NCBI GenBank assembly: GCA_934090735.1
Contig: CAKOJR010000004.1
Span: forward strand, 62,001 to 126,000
Source: an uncultured Bacilli bacterium
GTDB taxonomy: Bacteria > Bacillota_I > Bacilli_A > RF39 > UBA660
Direction of reading: 5' to 3'
Length of the DNA stretch: 64,000 nucleotides
Shown: piece by piece, positions 43,139 through 52,298 of the stretch
Position numbering within the stretch: the first letter of the stretch is position 1
Layout: each line of letters starts with the position of its first letter
Notes under the pieces: generated by a model
Seen by the model: only the letters and a program-made list of their open reading frames with translations
The model's database searches: none
What the model was told of the DNA's origin: nothing
Translations under genes and position numbers: made by a program

Positions 43139-45291
43139 TACTCTTCCTCCTCGTTATACGTTTTAATCGCACTTTCCTTAAAAATAAATCTACCAAACCT
43201 AATACTTATTAAATAAGTAAGTACAAAAATGAGTGCATAAATAAGTACATACTCTCTTAGATTTAATAATTGTAAACTATTCTTTAAAGAAGCATCTATT
43301 ATTCCTTTTATAATCATATATACTAAGCTCATAATTATTAAGAATGCTATATTTAAAATAGTATATAACTCTATTTTTAGAATACTCTTACAATTTTTCT
43401 TACTTCCACCAAGTATTCTAACTACTGTATAGTAATTCTTACGTGACTTTAATATTAACTTAATTATTAAATATGAAATAAAGAACATTACAACAAGTAA
43501 AGCTATTGTTAAAACTAAATTAATAATATTATAAATATAAGTCATTGTCGCACTTTCATTTATAAGCATATCTTTTACTGCATACACACCAAAGCCAAGA
43601 TTTTTTAACTCACTTATAGTATCATCAATTTTAATCTCATCTTTAACAAAAATACTAGCTTGATACTTATTATTCATCAAAGTACTCTTAAATAAATTCT
43701 TACTTAAATAACAAGTATAATCTTCATAAGCTGATCCAGTTAATCTTTTAGCATTATTCTTATTTAAAACATGCCCTACAGTTAAATCAAATGTTTTATT
43801 AACATATGTATTAGCTAAAGTTAAACTAACTGTTTTAACCGGATAATTATTGTTATTCAAGTTCTCATTGATATATATAGAATTATCACTAACACTATCA
43901 ATATAAACTAAATTACAATAAGTTTCTGTACCATTTACAGCTAAAGTTTGCGTAGTATGACCTGAAATATAATTTAAAATCATTTCGCCAATCATATTAT
44001 CAGATACCTCAAATATAGACTCATAATCTAAATCTTCATTAAAAATAATTCCAACTACAGTAAGTTTAACATCTCCATCTCGGTAGTCATACATAAACTC
44101 TTTATTAAGAATCTTTTCCGGATCACCTACAGTATTATTTTCCTTGCTCATTTGAACAACTATTTCAGTATCCTTCTGAATATCTCTACCTAAATCAGGA
44201 CTTTTATCAGTTCTTTTTATAACTCTACCATTTAAGTAATAGTACTCTGAATATATGCTTGTACTTAAATCCTCCAAATAATCTTCTTTTTGAATTCTAG
44301 AAATATTACTTATTGATTCTAGTTTTTGATAATCATCATCAGTAAAAGCTGACTTATCGCTCTTATTAATTATAATTCTGCTAGTATCTCGATTTTGTAA
44401 ATATGAATTAAAACCAACACGGGTTTCTTCATATTTATTTTCTTTGAATCCTGCCATCTGTGTTGTAATAGCTGCAAACATAAACATAAATACTGCAAGT
44501 AATAATAAGAACTTCGGAACTATATTAAAAGTATTTCTAACCCCTAATCTTAATTTAGATAATGGTCTCATTTTTTTGCTTTTTAAATCACCATCTATTT
44601 TTACTTCTTCAGTCTTAGTAATAACTTTATCTTCTAAAATTTTTCCATCAAACATCGTTATTTTTCTAGTAGCATACTTCTCAACTTGTTCATAATTATG
44701 AGTTACTACAATAACTAACTTATCTTTAGCAGTCTCAGCAAGCGTCCTTAAAACGCTTTCTGCAGCTCTCTTATCTAAATTACCTGTTGGCTCATCTGCA
44801 ATAATAATTGGTGTATTTTTAGCAAGAGCCCTTGCAATTGCTACTCTTTGTTTCTGCCCACCAGATAGTTTAGATACTCTAGTATTTTTATACTTAGTAA
44901 GTTCTACCTCACTAATAAGCTTTAATATTTTAGGTTTAGCCTCCTTTTTGGTGTAACCATTAATAAGCATAACAAGTTCAATATTTTGATATACTGTATA
45001 ACTACCAACTAAATTAAAGTTTTGAAAGATATTACTAATGTATTTTTTACGGTACTCTTCAAAATCTTCTTCACCATAATGACTAGTTTCTTTCCCCTCA
45101 ATATACATTTCTCCATCTTCATAAGTATCTAATCCAGAAATAACATTAAGTAATGTTGATTTACCACTACCACTTTCACCAGTAATTACAATAAACTCAC
45201 CAATATTAAACTCAGCATTTATTTTAGTAATACCAGAAGTAATTAGACCCTTATTATAATAATATTTCGACACATCTTTTAATTTGATCAT
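43138..45291 (-). CDS. MacB-like ABC protein (ATPase fused to FtsX-like permease), first of a pair
   Basis: 717 residues with the same layout: TGESGSGKSTLLNVISGLD, LSGGQKQRVAIARALA, IIADEPTGNLDKRAAE, then a membrane helix near residue 258, an extracellular domain of about 300 residues and three helices near the C-terminus. Because both partners carry an ATPase and a permease they probably form a heterodimer. AAAGGAG precedes the ATG, with a TATAAT box at 45317-45312. The substrate is unknown; peptide export, lipid handling or antimicrobial-peptide sensing are possible. Confidence 0.88.
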   Translation of the reverse strand: MIKLKDVSKYYYNKGLITSGITKINAEFNIGEFIVITGESGSGKSTLLNVISGLDTYEDGEMYIEGKETSHYGEEDFEEYRKKYISNIFQNFNLVGSYTVYQNIELVMLINGYTKKEAKPKILKLISEVELTKYKNTRVSKLSGGQKQRVAIARALAKNTPIIIADEPTGNLDKRAAESVLRTLAETAKDKLVIVVTHNYEQVEKYATRKITMFDGKILEDKVITKTEEVKIDGDLKSKKMRPLSKLRLGVRNTFNIVPKFLLLLAVFMFMFAAITTQMAGFKENKYEETRVGFNSYLQNRDTSRIIINKSDKSAFTDDDYQKLESISNISRIQKEDYLEDLSTSIYSEYYYLNGRVIKRTDKSPDLGRDIQKDTEIVVQMSKENNTVGDPEKILNKEFMYDYRDGDVKLTVVGIIFNEDLDYESIFEVSDNMIGEMILNYISGHTTQTLAVNGTETYCNLVYIDSVSDNSIYINENLNNNNYPVKTVSLTLANTYVNKTFDLTVGHVLNKNNAKRLTGSAYEDYTCYLSKNLFKSTLMNNKYQASIFVKDEIKIDDTISELKNLGFGVYAVKDMLINESATMTYIYNIINLVLTIALLVVMFFISYLIIKLILKSRKNYYTVVRILGGSKKNCKSILKIELYTILNIAFLIIMSLVYMIIKGIIDASLKNSLQLLNLREYVLIYALIFVLTYLISIRFGRFIFKESAIKTYNEEEE

Positions 45292-45330
45292 AATACTCTC
45301 CTTTAAGTCTAATTATACTAAAGAAAAAAC

Positions 45331-45354
45331 AAAAAACAACCATTTTTAGGTTGC
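45331..45354 (-). terminator. Terminator after gatB
   Basis: On the minus strand GCAACC (45354-45349) pairs with GGTTG (45341-45337), loop TAAAAAT, T run after it. It ends the T-box-controlled asnS-gatCAB operon. Confidence 0.75.
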
Positions 45355-45372
45355 TTAATGTAAAATAATAGT

Positions 45373-46812
45373 TTACTTTCTTGCTTCAAGCTCTCTTGCA
45401 ATGATTTCTTTAGCTTTAACTGGGTTAGCTTTACCTCTAGTTTCTTTCATTGTTTGACCAACAAAATAATCAAACATATTTGTTTTTCCATTCCAGTAAG
45501 CTTCAATTTGAGATGCATTATTATCTAATATATTCTTAATAATAGTTTCTAACTCATCATCATTATCAAGCTGCTTCATGCCGTACTTTTCAATTAACAC
45601 ATTAGGTTCTTCGTTTTCTTTTAAAGTAAGAGCAAATAATTCTTTAGCTTGCTTAGAAGATATTGTGCTGCTTTCAAGTGCTTTAACTATTTGAAGTAAT
45701 CTTTCTGGAGTCAAAAATAAATCTTTAATATTAATATCATCTTTATTAATAATAGACATTATTTCCGTAGTTATCCAGTTAGATGCTGTTTTAGGATTAA
45801 TACCTAAAAATAAACACTTATTAAAATAATCAGAAATATCTTTATTACGAACAAGTATTTTACCATCATACTCACTTAACCCATACTTTTCCATATAAGT
45901 TTTAAGTCTTTCATTAGGAAGTGTTGGAATCTCACTTCTTATCTCCTCTAACCAAGCCGGATCAATCTTAATTCTTGGAATATTAGGTTCAACAAAATAC
46001 TTATAATCAATGCTTCCTTCTTTTTTTCGCATACGTATTGTTGTATTAGTTGTTTCATCATATCTTCTAGTTTCCTGACATAATTCATCAGTTTGGTTAA
46101 GCTCTAGAGCCTTATTTTGTCTATAAGTTTCATACTTAATCGCATTAGCAACATTACCAAAAGAGTTAATATTTTTAATCTCAACTTTAGGTGTTACATA
46201 CTCACCAGCCTCATTTTTAAGGTTAACATTAACATCACATCTTATTTGTCCCTTCTTAGTATCAGCTTCTGAAATACCACAATACTTAAGACTATTAGTT
46301 AAGTACTCTAAAAACTCTACTACTTCATCAGGCCCTTCAAAGCAAGGAGTTGTAACAATCTCAATTAAAGGAACTCCAGCTCTATTATAATCAATTAAGG
46401 AAAAGAAATCATAATGATCTAAAGATGCCGTATCTTCTTCTAAATGAATATCATGTATCTCTGCTACAAATGGTTTCCCATTTGAAATAAGTTCTACATG
46501 ACCATTAATACCAACCGGTTTAGTAACCTGAGTAATTTGATACCCTTTTGGTAAATCAGGATAAAAATAATTTTTACGATCAAATACTAGTTCATCAGGT
46601 TGTGTGCATCCTAAAACCATACTCATCTTTAAAGCTTTCTTAACAGCTTCTTTATTTAAATAAGGCATTATACCAGGAAAAGACATATCAATTTCATTAA
46701 CATTAGAATTAGGTATTTCACAGTAACTATTACGACTAGGAGAAAAAACCTTAGAATTTGTAATAAGCTCGCAGTGTAACTCTAAACCAATAATTGTTTT
46801 ATACTTACTCAT
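45373..46812 (-). CDS. gatB: Aspartyl/glutamyl-tRNA amidotransferase subunit B
   Basis: Phosphorylates tRNA-bound Glu or Asp so that ammonia can be added. IGLELHCELITNSKVFSPS opens the protein; YFYPDLPKGYQITQ, DIHLEEDTASLDH and DYNRAGVPLIEIVT are the family signatures, and the C-terminal YqeY-like tail has VGQTMKETRGKANP. 479 residues, normal. It overlaps gatA by 8 nt. Because AsnRS is encoded in the same operon, GatCAB here is most likely used mainly for Gln-tRNA-Gln; that is inference, as I cannot see whether GlnRS exists. Confidence 0.96.
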   Translation of the reverse strand: MSKYKTIIGLELHCELITNSKVFSPSRNSYCEIPNSNVNEIDMSFPGIMPYLNKEAVKKALKMSMVLGCTQPDELVFDRKNYFYPDLPKGYQITQVTKPVGINGHVELISNGKPFVAEIHDIHLEEDTASLDHYDFFSLIDYNRAGVPLIEIVTTPCFEGPDEVVEFLEYLTNSLKYCGISEADTKKGQIRCDVNVNLKNEAGEYVTPKVEIKNINSFGNVANAIKYETYRQNKALELNQTDELCQETRRYDETTNTTIRMRKKEGSIDYKYFVEPNIPRIKIDPAWLEEIRSEIPTLPNERLKTYMEKYGLSEYDGKILVRNKDISDYFNKCLFLGINPKTASNWITTEIMSIINKDDINIKDLFLTPERLLQIVKALESSTISSKQAKELFALTLKENEEPNVLIEKYGMKQLDNDDELETIIKNILDNNASQIEAYWNGKTNMFDYFVGQTMKETRGKANPVKAKEIIARELEARK

Positions 46813-48223
46813 GTTTACCTCCTACAGTTTGTCCTGCATAACCAAGCTTTTGTTCAACTCCGTATGCAATATTTAACAAATCTTTATCACCTTTAACTCT
46901 TCCAGTTAAATTAATACCAACTGGCATATTATCTATAAAGCCACTAGGAATCGTAATAGAAGGATAACCTCCAAAATTACCAATTAAAAGCGTACTAGCA
47001 ACATCTTTCTTATTTTCTGTAATAACATCATTAGCTGCATCTAAAAGTGGAGCTTTAAAGCTTGCTGGCATAATTAATGCATCATACTTACTTAAAAACT
47101 CATTCATCTTATCAATTACTAAACGTCTTACTCTGCACGCATTTAAATAATATCTTTCTTGATTCTTCTCTTCTAATACATAACTACCAATAACAAGTCT
47201 TCTCTTAATTAAAGAACTAAAACCTTTAGTACGGTGATCCTTCATCATATCTTTAATATTATTACCAACACCACGCATACCAAAATTAATACCAGTGTAC
47301 ATAGATAAATTACTAGTAGCTTCTGCACACGAAATTATCGTATAAGCAGGCCCTAAAGCATCGATTATCTTCTCATCTAAACTCTCTTCATATATTTCTA
47401 TGCCTAACTCTTTAATCTTATTTAAATTATCTTTAAATAAATTTAATGTACTAATAAGTTCTTCAGTAGGATTATCATAATACTCTATATTAGTAAGCTC
47501 TTTAATATAAAATAACTTTCCTCCTGATACTTCACCAGTAAGTCCATCTGTAAGACTTTCAGTAGTCCTTAAACTAGTCATATCTTTTCCATCAAAACCC
47601 TTAATCACATCAGTTACTATAGCAGCATCTCTAACGCAAGTTGTAAATAAACCAACATGATCTAGTGATGAAGCAAAAGGTAATACTCCATATCTAGGAA
47701 TAAGTCCATAAGTAGGTTTATATCCAACTACCCCGCAAAATGAAGCAGGCTTTCTAACTGAATCTCCTGTATCAGTTCCTAGAGAAAAAGGTACAATTCC
47801 TAAAGCAACGCTAGTAGCAGAGCCAGAAGATGATCCACCAGCTCCTCTCATAGTATCCCATGGGTTTTTAACAACACCAGTATGCCCCGTAGTGCCTGTT
47901 CCACCTAATCCAAACTCATCACATACAGTCTTACCAATAAGAACAGCACCAGCATCCTTTAATCTCTTAATAACAGTAGCATCATAAAAAGGTACATAAT
48001 TAGCTAATATATTAGATGAACCAGTAGTTAAGATATCCTTCGTACTAAATAAATCTTTAGCAGCATAAGGAATACCATTAAGAGGGCTTTCATCATTATT
48101 AACATGCTCTGGATTATCTAGTATTGTTACAAATGAATTTATCTCTATATTAGTATCCTTAGCTTTCTTAATACTTTCACTAACTAATTCATCACTACTT
48201 CTATTTTTTAACTCATCAATCAT
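46805..48223 (-). CDS. gatA: Aspartyl/glutamyl-tRNA amidotransferase subunit A
   Basis: The amidase that frees ammonia from glutamine. Ser-cisSer-Lys triad: AAKDLFS (Lys, about residue 54), GAGGSSSGSATSVA (cis-Ser) and GTDTGDSVRKPASFCG (nucleophile Ser). The usual TGGS reads TGDS; the Ser is intact. 472 residues, normal. GIPYAAKDLF and GKTVCDEFGLGGTG are typical. It overlaps gatC by one base and gatB by 8 nt. Confidence 0.96.
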   Translation of the reverse strand: MIDELKNRSSDELVSESIKKAKDTNIEINSFVTILDNPEHVNNDESPLNGIPYAAKDLFSTKDILTTGSSNILANYVPFYDATVIKRLKDAGAVLIGKTVCDEFGLGGTGTTGHTGVVKNPWDTMRGAGGSSSGSATSVALGIVPFSLGTDTGDSVRKPASFCGVVGYKPTYGLIPRYGVLPFASSLDHVGLFTTCVRDAAIVTDVIKGFDGKDMTSLRTTESLTDGLTGEVSGGKLFYIKELTNIEYYDNPTEELISTLNLFKDNLNKIKELGIEIYEESLDEKIIDALGPAYTIISCAEATSNLSMYTGINFGMRGVGNNIKDMMKDHRTKGFSSLIKRRLVIGSYVLEEKNQERYYLNACRVRRLVIDKMNEFLSKYDALIMPASFKAPLLDAANDVITENKKDVASTLLIGNFGGYPSITIPSGFIDNMPVGINLTGRVKGDKDLLNIAYGVEQKLGYAGQTVGGKHE

Positions 48224-48519
48224 TACTCTACCACCTTTGGAACCTTTACTTCTCTTCCATCAACCTCACCAGTATTTCTAAGTAAGTCATCAATATCTAC
48301 ACTTTCTTCTGCAATATCCTCACGAAGCGTTCCTTCATAAAGATCAAAAGGACTAGTTGCCGGACTAATACTAGCTAAATTAGGTATCTCATTAATCTTA
48401 TCAATATTCTTATCTATAAACTTAAATTCTTCTTTAATAGATAAACTTTCTTCACTAGATAAACCAATAAGTAGTTTATCTGCATAAGAAATTATCTCTT
48501 CTTCAGTAAACTCCTTCAT
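48223..48519 (-). CDS. gatC: Aspartyl/glutamyl-tRNA amidotransferase subunit C
   Basis: 98-residue belt subunit that holds GatA and GatB together. FTEEEIISYADKLLIGLSSEE opens the protein as in other GatC, and the end has the DDLLRNTGEVDGREVKVPKVVE pattern, here split as GEVDGREVKVPKVV. TAAGGAGG precedes the ATG. It lies 8 nt after asnS and overlaps gatA by one base. Confidence 0.92.
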   Translation of the reverse strand: MKEFTEEEIISYADKLLIGLSSEESLSIKEEFKFIDKNIDKINEIPNLASISPATSPFDLYEGTLREDIAEESVDIDDLLRNTGEVDGREVKVPKVVE

Positions 48520-48527
48520 AATCCTCC

Positions 48528-49913
48528 TTAAAATTCACAATTACCTGGTGTTCTTGGAAATGGTATAACATCACGAATATTTTCAACACCTGTTAGATAA
48601 ATAATTAATCTCTCAAATCCCATACCAAATCCAGAGTGATAGCATCCACCAAACTTACGTAAGTTAACATACCAATCAACCGCACTCTTATCTACACCAA
48701 GCTCGCTCATTCTCTCTTCTAACACGTTAAGATCTGTTTCTCTTTGCGATCCACCCATAAGCTCACCAGCACCAGGTACTTCTAAATCAACTGCAGCAAC
48801 TGTCTTACCATCATCATTAACTTTCATATACCAAGCCTTAATATCTTTTGGCCAGTCAGTAATAAATACTGGTCCATTAAAATACTCAGTAATATATTTC
48901 TCATGCTCTTTAGCAATATCATCTTCATATGTAGGTGTAAACTCCCATTTCTTATCTGCCTTAAGTAAAATATCAACTGCATCATGATGTGTAATTCTTG
49001 TAAAATGAGATGATACTAACTTTTCTAATTTTTCTTTTAAACCAGGACTCACAAACTTATCAAAGAAAGTAATCTCATCAGAGCATCTTTCTAAAACATA
49101 AGATACAATATATTTAAGCATTTCTTCTTCTATATCCATTAAACCTGATAAGTCACAAAAAGCAATTTCAGGCTCAATCATCCAGAACTCATTAGCATGT
49201 GTTTTAGTATTTGAATTTTCTGTTCTAAAAGTAGGCCCAAAAGTATAAATCTTCTTATAAGCCATTGCAAATGCTTCACCATGTAACTGACCAGATCCTG
49301 TAATAAATGCAAGCTTACCAAATAAATCCTTAGACATATCTACTCTCTTATCTTCAGTAAGTGGTAAATTATTTAAATTAAGTGTTGTTACCTTAAACAT
49401 TTGGTCACTGCCTTCACAATCAGCAGTAGTAAGTAGTGGTGTATGAACATATATATAATTATGACTTTGAAAATAACTATGAATTGCATAAGCAGCTACA
49501 CTTCTAACTCTAAATACAGCATTAAATAAATTTGTTCTAGGTCTTAAATAAGCCATCTCCCTTAAAAACTCATTTGAGTGTCTCTTTGGCTGTATTGGAT
49601 AATCCTCTGGACAGTCTCCCTCTAACTTAATAGATTTAACCTTTAACTCAAAATCTTGTCCAGCTCCTTCAGATTTAATAATAGTGCCCATAACAGTAAT
49701 TGCACATCCAATATGTAGTTTAGCTATCTCATCAAATTCTTCTAAACTATTATCATAAACTAACTGAACATGTTTAAAACTAGTACCATCAGAAAAATCA
49801 ATAAACCCAAACTCTTTCTGTTTACGATGATTCTTGATCCATCCTTGAAGTGTTACCTCCTTATCCATATAATCTTTTATACTTTCATATAACTCTTTAA
49901 CATCTAATTTCAT
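48528..49913 (-). CDS. asnS: Asparaginyl-tRNA synthetase
   Basis: The N-terminal OB-fold binds the anticodon (VTLQGWIKNHRKQKEFGFI). The class IIb core has YLRPRTNLFNAVFRVRS (motif 1 region), FGPTFRTENSNTKTHANEFW (motif 2, AsnRS-type) and GFGMGFERLIIYLTG (motif 3). FEVKVTTL-type SDQMFKVTTLNL is also AsnRS-like. 461 residues, normal. GAAAGAGG lies upstream. It is second in a T-box-controlled operon after a HisRS-like fragment gene and before gatCAB. Confidence 0.96.
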   Translation of the reverse strand: MKLDVKELYESIKDYMDKEVTLQGWIKNHRKQKEFGFIDFSDGTSFKHVQLVYDNSLEEFDEIAKLHIGCAITVMGTIIKSEGAGQDFELKVKSIKLEGDCPEDYPIQPKRHSNEFLREMAYLRPRTNLFNAVFRVRSVAAYAIHSYFQSHNYIYVHTPLLTTADCEGSDQMFKVTTLNLNNLPLTEDKRVDMSKDLFGKLAFITGSGQLHGEAFAMAYKKIYTFGPTFRTENSNTKTHANEFWMIEPEIAFCDLSGLMDIEEEMLKYIVSYVLERCSDEITFFDKFVSPGLKEKLEKLVSSHFTRITHHDAVDILLKADKKWEFTPTYEDDIAKEHEKYITEYFNGPVFITDWPKDIKAWYMKVNDDGKTVAAVDLEVPGAGELMGGSQRETDLNVLEERMSELGVDKSAVDWYVNLRKFGGCYHSGFGMGFERLIIYLTGVENIRDVIPFPRTPGNCEF

Positions 49914-49928
49914 ATTTATTTCCTCTTT

Positions 49929-50642
49929 CTATATATTCATCTCTAGATATTCTGCTATATCATTTATATTAGACTTAGTCTCTTCTCCAGTTACATTATC
50001 CTTAATAATAACTTCATTATATTCTAAATCTTTATCTTTTAAAATAATATTAAACTTGGCACTTAACTTATCCCCAATTTCAGTAATAAATCCATTAAGT
50101 CTTAAATTTTGAGCTAAATAAGAAGCTGTTTCTAATTCATTCTCACTTTTGCCAGTAAGTAAAACATCAACATTTTCTTCTACTGGAATCTTTGTCCTAT
50201 TATCTTCTATTTCTTTAATAGTTCTCTCTAAATCAATAGTTGCCTCTATATTATTCCCTTCACCTAACTTAATATCATTAGAGTATACTTCATAAGCATA
50301 GCTATCACTTTCAACCTTATCATCTACTTCAAAATTAATTTCTAATAAATCAAGATATTCTTTTAACTTATCATACTTTGAATCAGCAATATTTATTTTA
50401 ATAAGAGCATCTATATTCAAAAGATTAAGTATTTGATAAACTAAACTAATTACTTCAGCATCCTTAATTAAAGTTCCACTTTCACCTCTTATAACAAGTT
50501 TATTATCTAAACTATAAACCTTACCACTAACCTTACTTATTTCATCATTACTAACTTTATTAAATCTATATTTCTCACAAATAGACTTAATAATATCTAC
50601 AACATACTCCCTCTTCTTATTACTTATAATAATATCTTCCAT
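49929..50642 (-). CDS. Short HisRS-related protein heading the asnS operon
   Basis: 237 residues. The C-terminal 90 residues look like the anticodon-binding domain of HisRS: ASYLAQNLRLNGFITEIGD and VIIKDNVTGEETKSNINDI match the genuine hisS product of this window (EIAIKNMASGEQ) in position and pattern. The N-terminus (KKREYVVDIIKSICEKYRFN) resembles the opening helix of the HisRS core, and LLEINFEVDDKV the strand before the RGLDYY motif. However, the ATP and histidine motifs (motifs 2 and 3, RGLDYYTG) are absent, so it cannot charge tRNA. AAAGG lies 8 nt before ATG 50642; the longer frame to 50705 lies in the T-box. A regulatory or HisZ-like role is possible. Confidence 0.6.
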   Translation of the reverse strand: MEDIIISNKKREYVVDIIKSICEKYRFNKVSNDEISKVSGKVYSLDNKLVIRGESGTLIKDAEVISLVYQILNLLNIDALIKINIADSKYDKLKEYLDLLEINFEVDDKVESDSYAYEVYSNDIKLGEGNNIEATIDLERTIKEIEDNRTKIPVEENVDVLLTGKSENELETASYLAQNLRLNGFITEIGDKLSAKFNIILKDKDLEYNEVIIKDNVTGEETKSNINDIAEYLEMNI

Positions 50643-50654
50643 AATAATCCTTTC

Positions 50655-50892
50655 TAAAAATAAAAACACTAAATGCGTAAGGGCGAAACATATCCGCGGT
50701 ACCACCTTACTTCACTTAGTGCAGTCTTATAATTTTATCGCTCTTTAGCGTTTTGTTATTTAATAAAGTGTTCCATTATTACTATATATTAGGCATTTAC
50801 ACCCTCTAGCCCTCTCTTAAATATAATCTTGTAATAACAGTCTTTTAACAAAAATCTATCTATATTTTACGTTAGTTTTTTTATAATGTCAA
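50655..50892 (-). promoter_or_regulatory. T-box leader and promoter of the asnS-gatCAB operon
   Basis: Promoter: TTGACA (50892-50887), 17 nt, TAAAAT (50869-50864). The leader contains AAGGTGGTACCGCGG (around 50708-50694), the T-box sequence, then a terminator-type stem CACTAAGTG…CATTTAGTG followed by TTTTTA. A candidate specifier AAC lies in ATGGAACAC (about 50777-50769), fitting Asn, but I did not fold stem I, so this is tentative. Uncharged tRNA-Asn would turn on the operon. Confidence 0.85.
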
Positions 50893-50893
50893 A

Positions 50894-52213
50894 CTATCTT
50901 TTAACAATTTCTTTAATTTTAGAAATATCATCAAGTTTAAGCTTAATTTGTTCACCACTAGCCATATTTTTAATCGCAATCTCGTTACTTTCTATCTCAT
51001 CATCACCAATAATAATTACATAAGGAATATTATTTTTATCTGCAAATCTCATTAATTGTTTAAATTTATTTAAGTATACTACCTCTGCTTTTAAGCCTTC
51101 CCCCTTAACTTTATTTAAAACATTACAAATATACGCATAATTCATCGTCATTGGTAGTATTGCTACATCAGATGCTGATACTTCTGTGCTTGTAATAATT
51201 CCAGCTTCCTTTAACTGATAAAATAATCTAGTAAGCCCAATTGAAATACCTACTCCAGGAAGCTTTTGATCTGTATAATAACCAGCTAAATCTTCATATC
51301 TACCACCAGAGCATACACTACCAATAGATGGATAATCAACTAATTTAGTTTCATAAACAGTTCCAGTATAATAATCTAAACCTCTAGCAATAGTTAAATT
51401 AATAGTATAATAATCACCATCAACATTCATACACTTAAGTCCTTCAATAACAAACTTAAGCTCTTCTAAGCCTTCCTTAAATGTATCATTTTCGATTTTT
51501 AATTTTTCTAACTTTTCTAGCTTTTCTTCAGTATTTCCATCAATTAAAATAAACTCAGCTATCTTTTCAATTTTTTCATCACTAATTTCTAGCAATCTTA
51601 ACTCATCTTTAACAGCATCTAAACCAATCTTATCAATTTTATCAATAACTCTTAAAATATCAGATACTAAACCATTAAGTTCTAGCGCATCAAAGAATCC
51701 AGATAAAAGCTTACGATTATTAATTTGAATTTGAAACTTACCAAAATTTAACTTCTTAAATATATCATAAATAATACTTGGAATCTCAACATCATACATA
51801 AGTGATAAAGACTCATTACCAATAACATCTATATCACACTGATAAAACTCTCTAAATCTTCCCTTTTGAGCACGCTCTCCACGGTATACCTTACCAATTT
51901 GATATCTCTTAAATGGGAAAGTAAGTTCATTATATCTAGCTGCAACATACTTAGCTAGAGGCACAGTTAAATCAAATCTTAAAGATAAATCACTATCGCC
52001 CTTTTGAAAACGATAAATTTGTTTTTCAGTTTCTCCTCCAGCTTTTGCTAGTAGTACTTCAGATGACTCAATAATAGGAGTATCAAGTTCATAATAACCA
52101 TAACTTGCATAAACCTCTTCAATAGTTCTTTTAATATTACTAAAAAGAATTTGATCTTGTGGCATTAACTCCATAAAACCAGATAATGTTTTAGGTTCAA
52201 CTTTATTTTTCAT
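50894..52213 (-). CDS. hisS: Histidyl-tRNA synthetase
   Basis: 439 residues. MPQDQILFSNIKRTIEEVYA opens the catalytic domain; LRFDLTVPLAKYVA, FKRYQIGKVYRGERAQKGR (motif 2) and FREFYQCDIDVIG follow. The histidine motif is IARGLDYYTGTVYE, and GGRYEDLAGYY and GVGISIGLTRLFYQL form motif 3. The anticodon domain is last. The 3' end abuts the promoter of the next T-box operon. AGAGAG precedes ATG; its leader has no T-box. Confidence 0.96.
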   Translation of the reverse strand: MKNKVEPKTLSGFMELMPQDQILFSNIKRTIEEVYASYGYYELDTPIIESSEVLLAKAGGETEKQIYRFQKGDSDLSLRFDLTVPLAKYVAARYNELTFPFKRYQIGKVYRGERAQKGRFREFYQCDIDVIGNESLSLMYDVEIPSIIYDIFKKLNFGKFQIQINNRKLLSGFFDALELNGLVSDILRVIDKIDKIGLDAVKDELRLLEISDEKIEKIAEFILIDGNTEEKLEKLEKLKIENDTFKEGLEELKFVIEGLKCMNVDGDYYTINLTIARGLDYYTGTVYETKLVDYPSIGSVCSGGRYEDLAGYYTDQKLPGVGISIGLTRLFYQLKEAGIITSTEVSASDVAILPMTMNYAYICNVLNKVKGEGLKAEVVYLNKFKQLMRFADKNNIPYVIIIGDDEIESNEIAIKNMASGEQIKLKLDDISKIKEIVKR

Positions 52214-52275
52214 ATTATCTCTCTTTTCTTGTCAGTATTTTATCACGTACACTTTCATTTTTCAACAAAGCACAT

Positions 52276-52296
52276 AAAAAAAGCCAATTACTTGGC
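52276..52296 (-). terminator. Terminator after the kinase-fold gene
   Basis: GCCAA (minus 52296-52292) pairs with TTGGC (52287-52283), loop GTAA, then T7. Confidence 0.8.
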
Positions 52297-52298
52297 AC

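Noticed and set aside
43138..45291. Bce-type antimicrobial peptide resistance module
   Set aside because: No sensor kinase or response regulator nearby, and both ABC proteins carry ATPase and permease in one chain, unlike BceA plus BceB.
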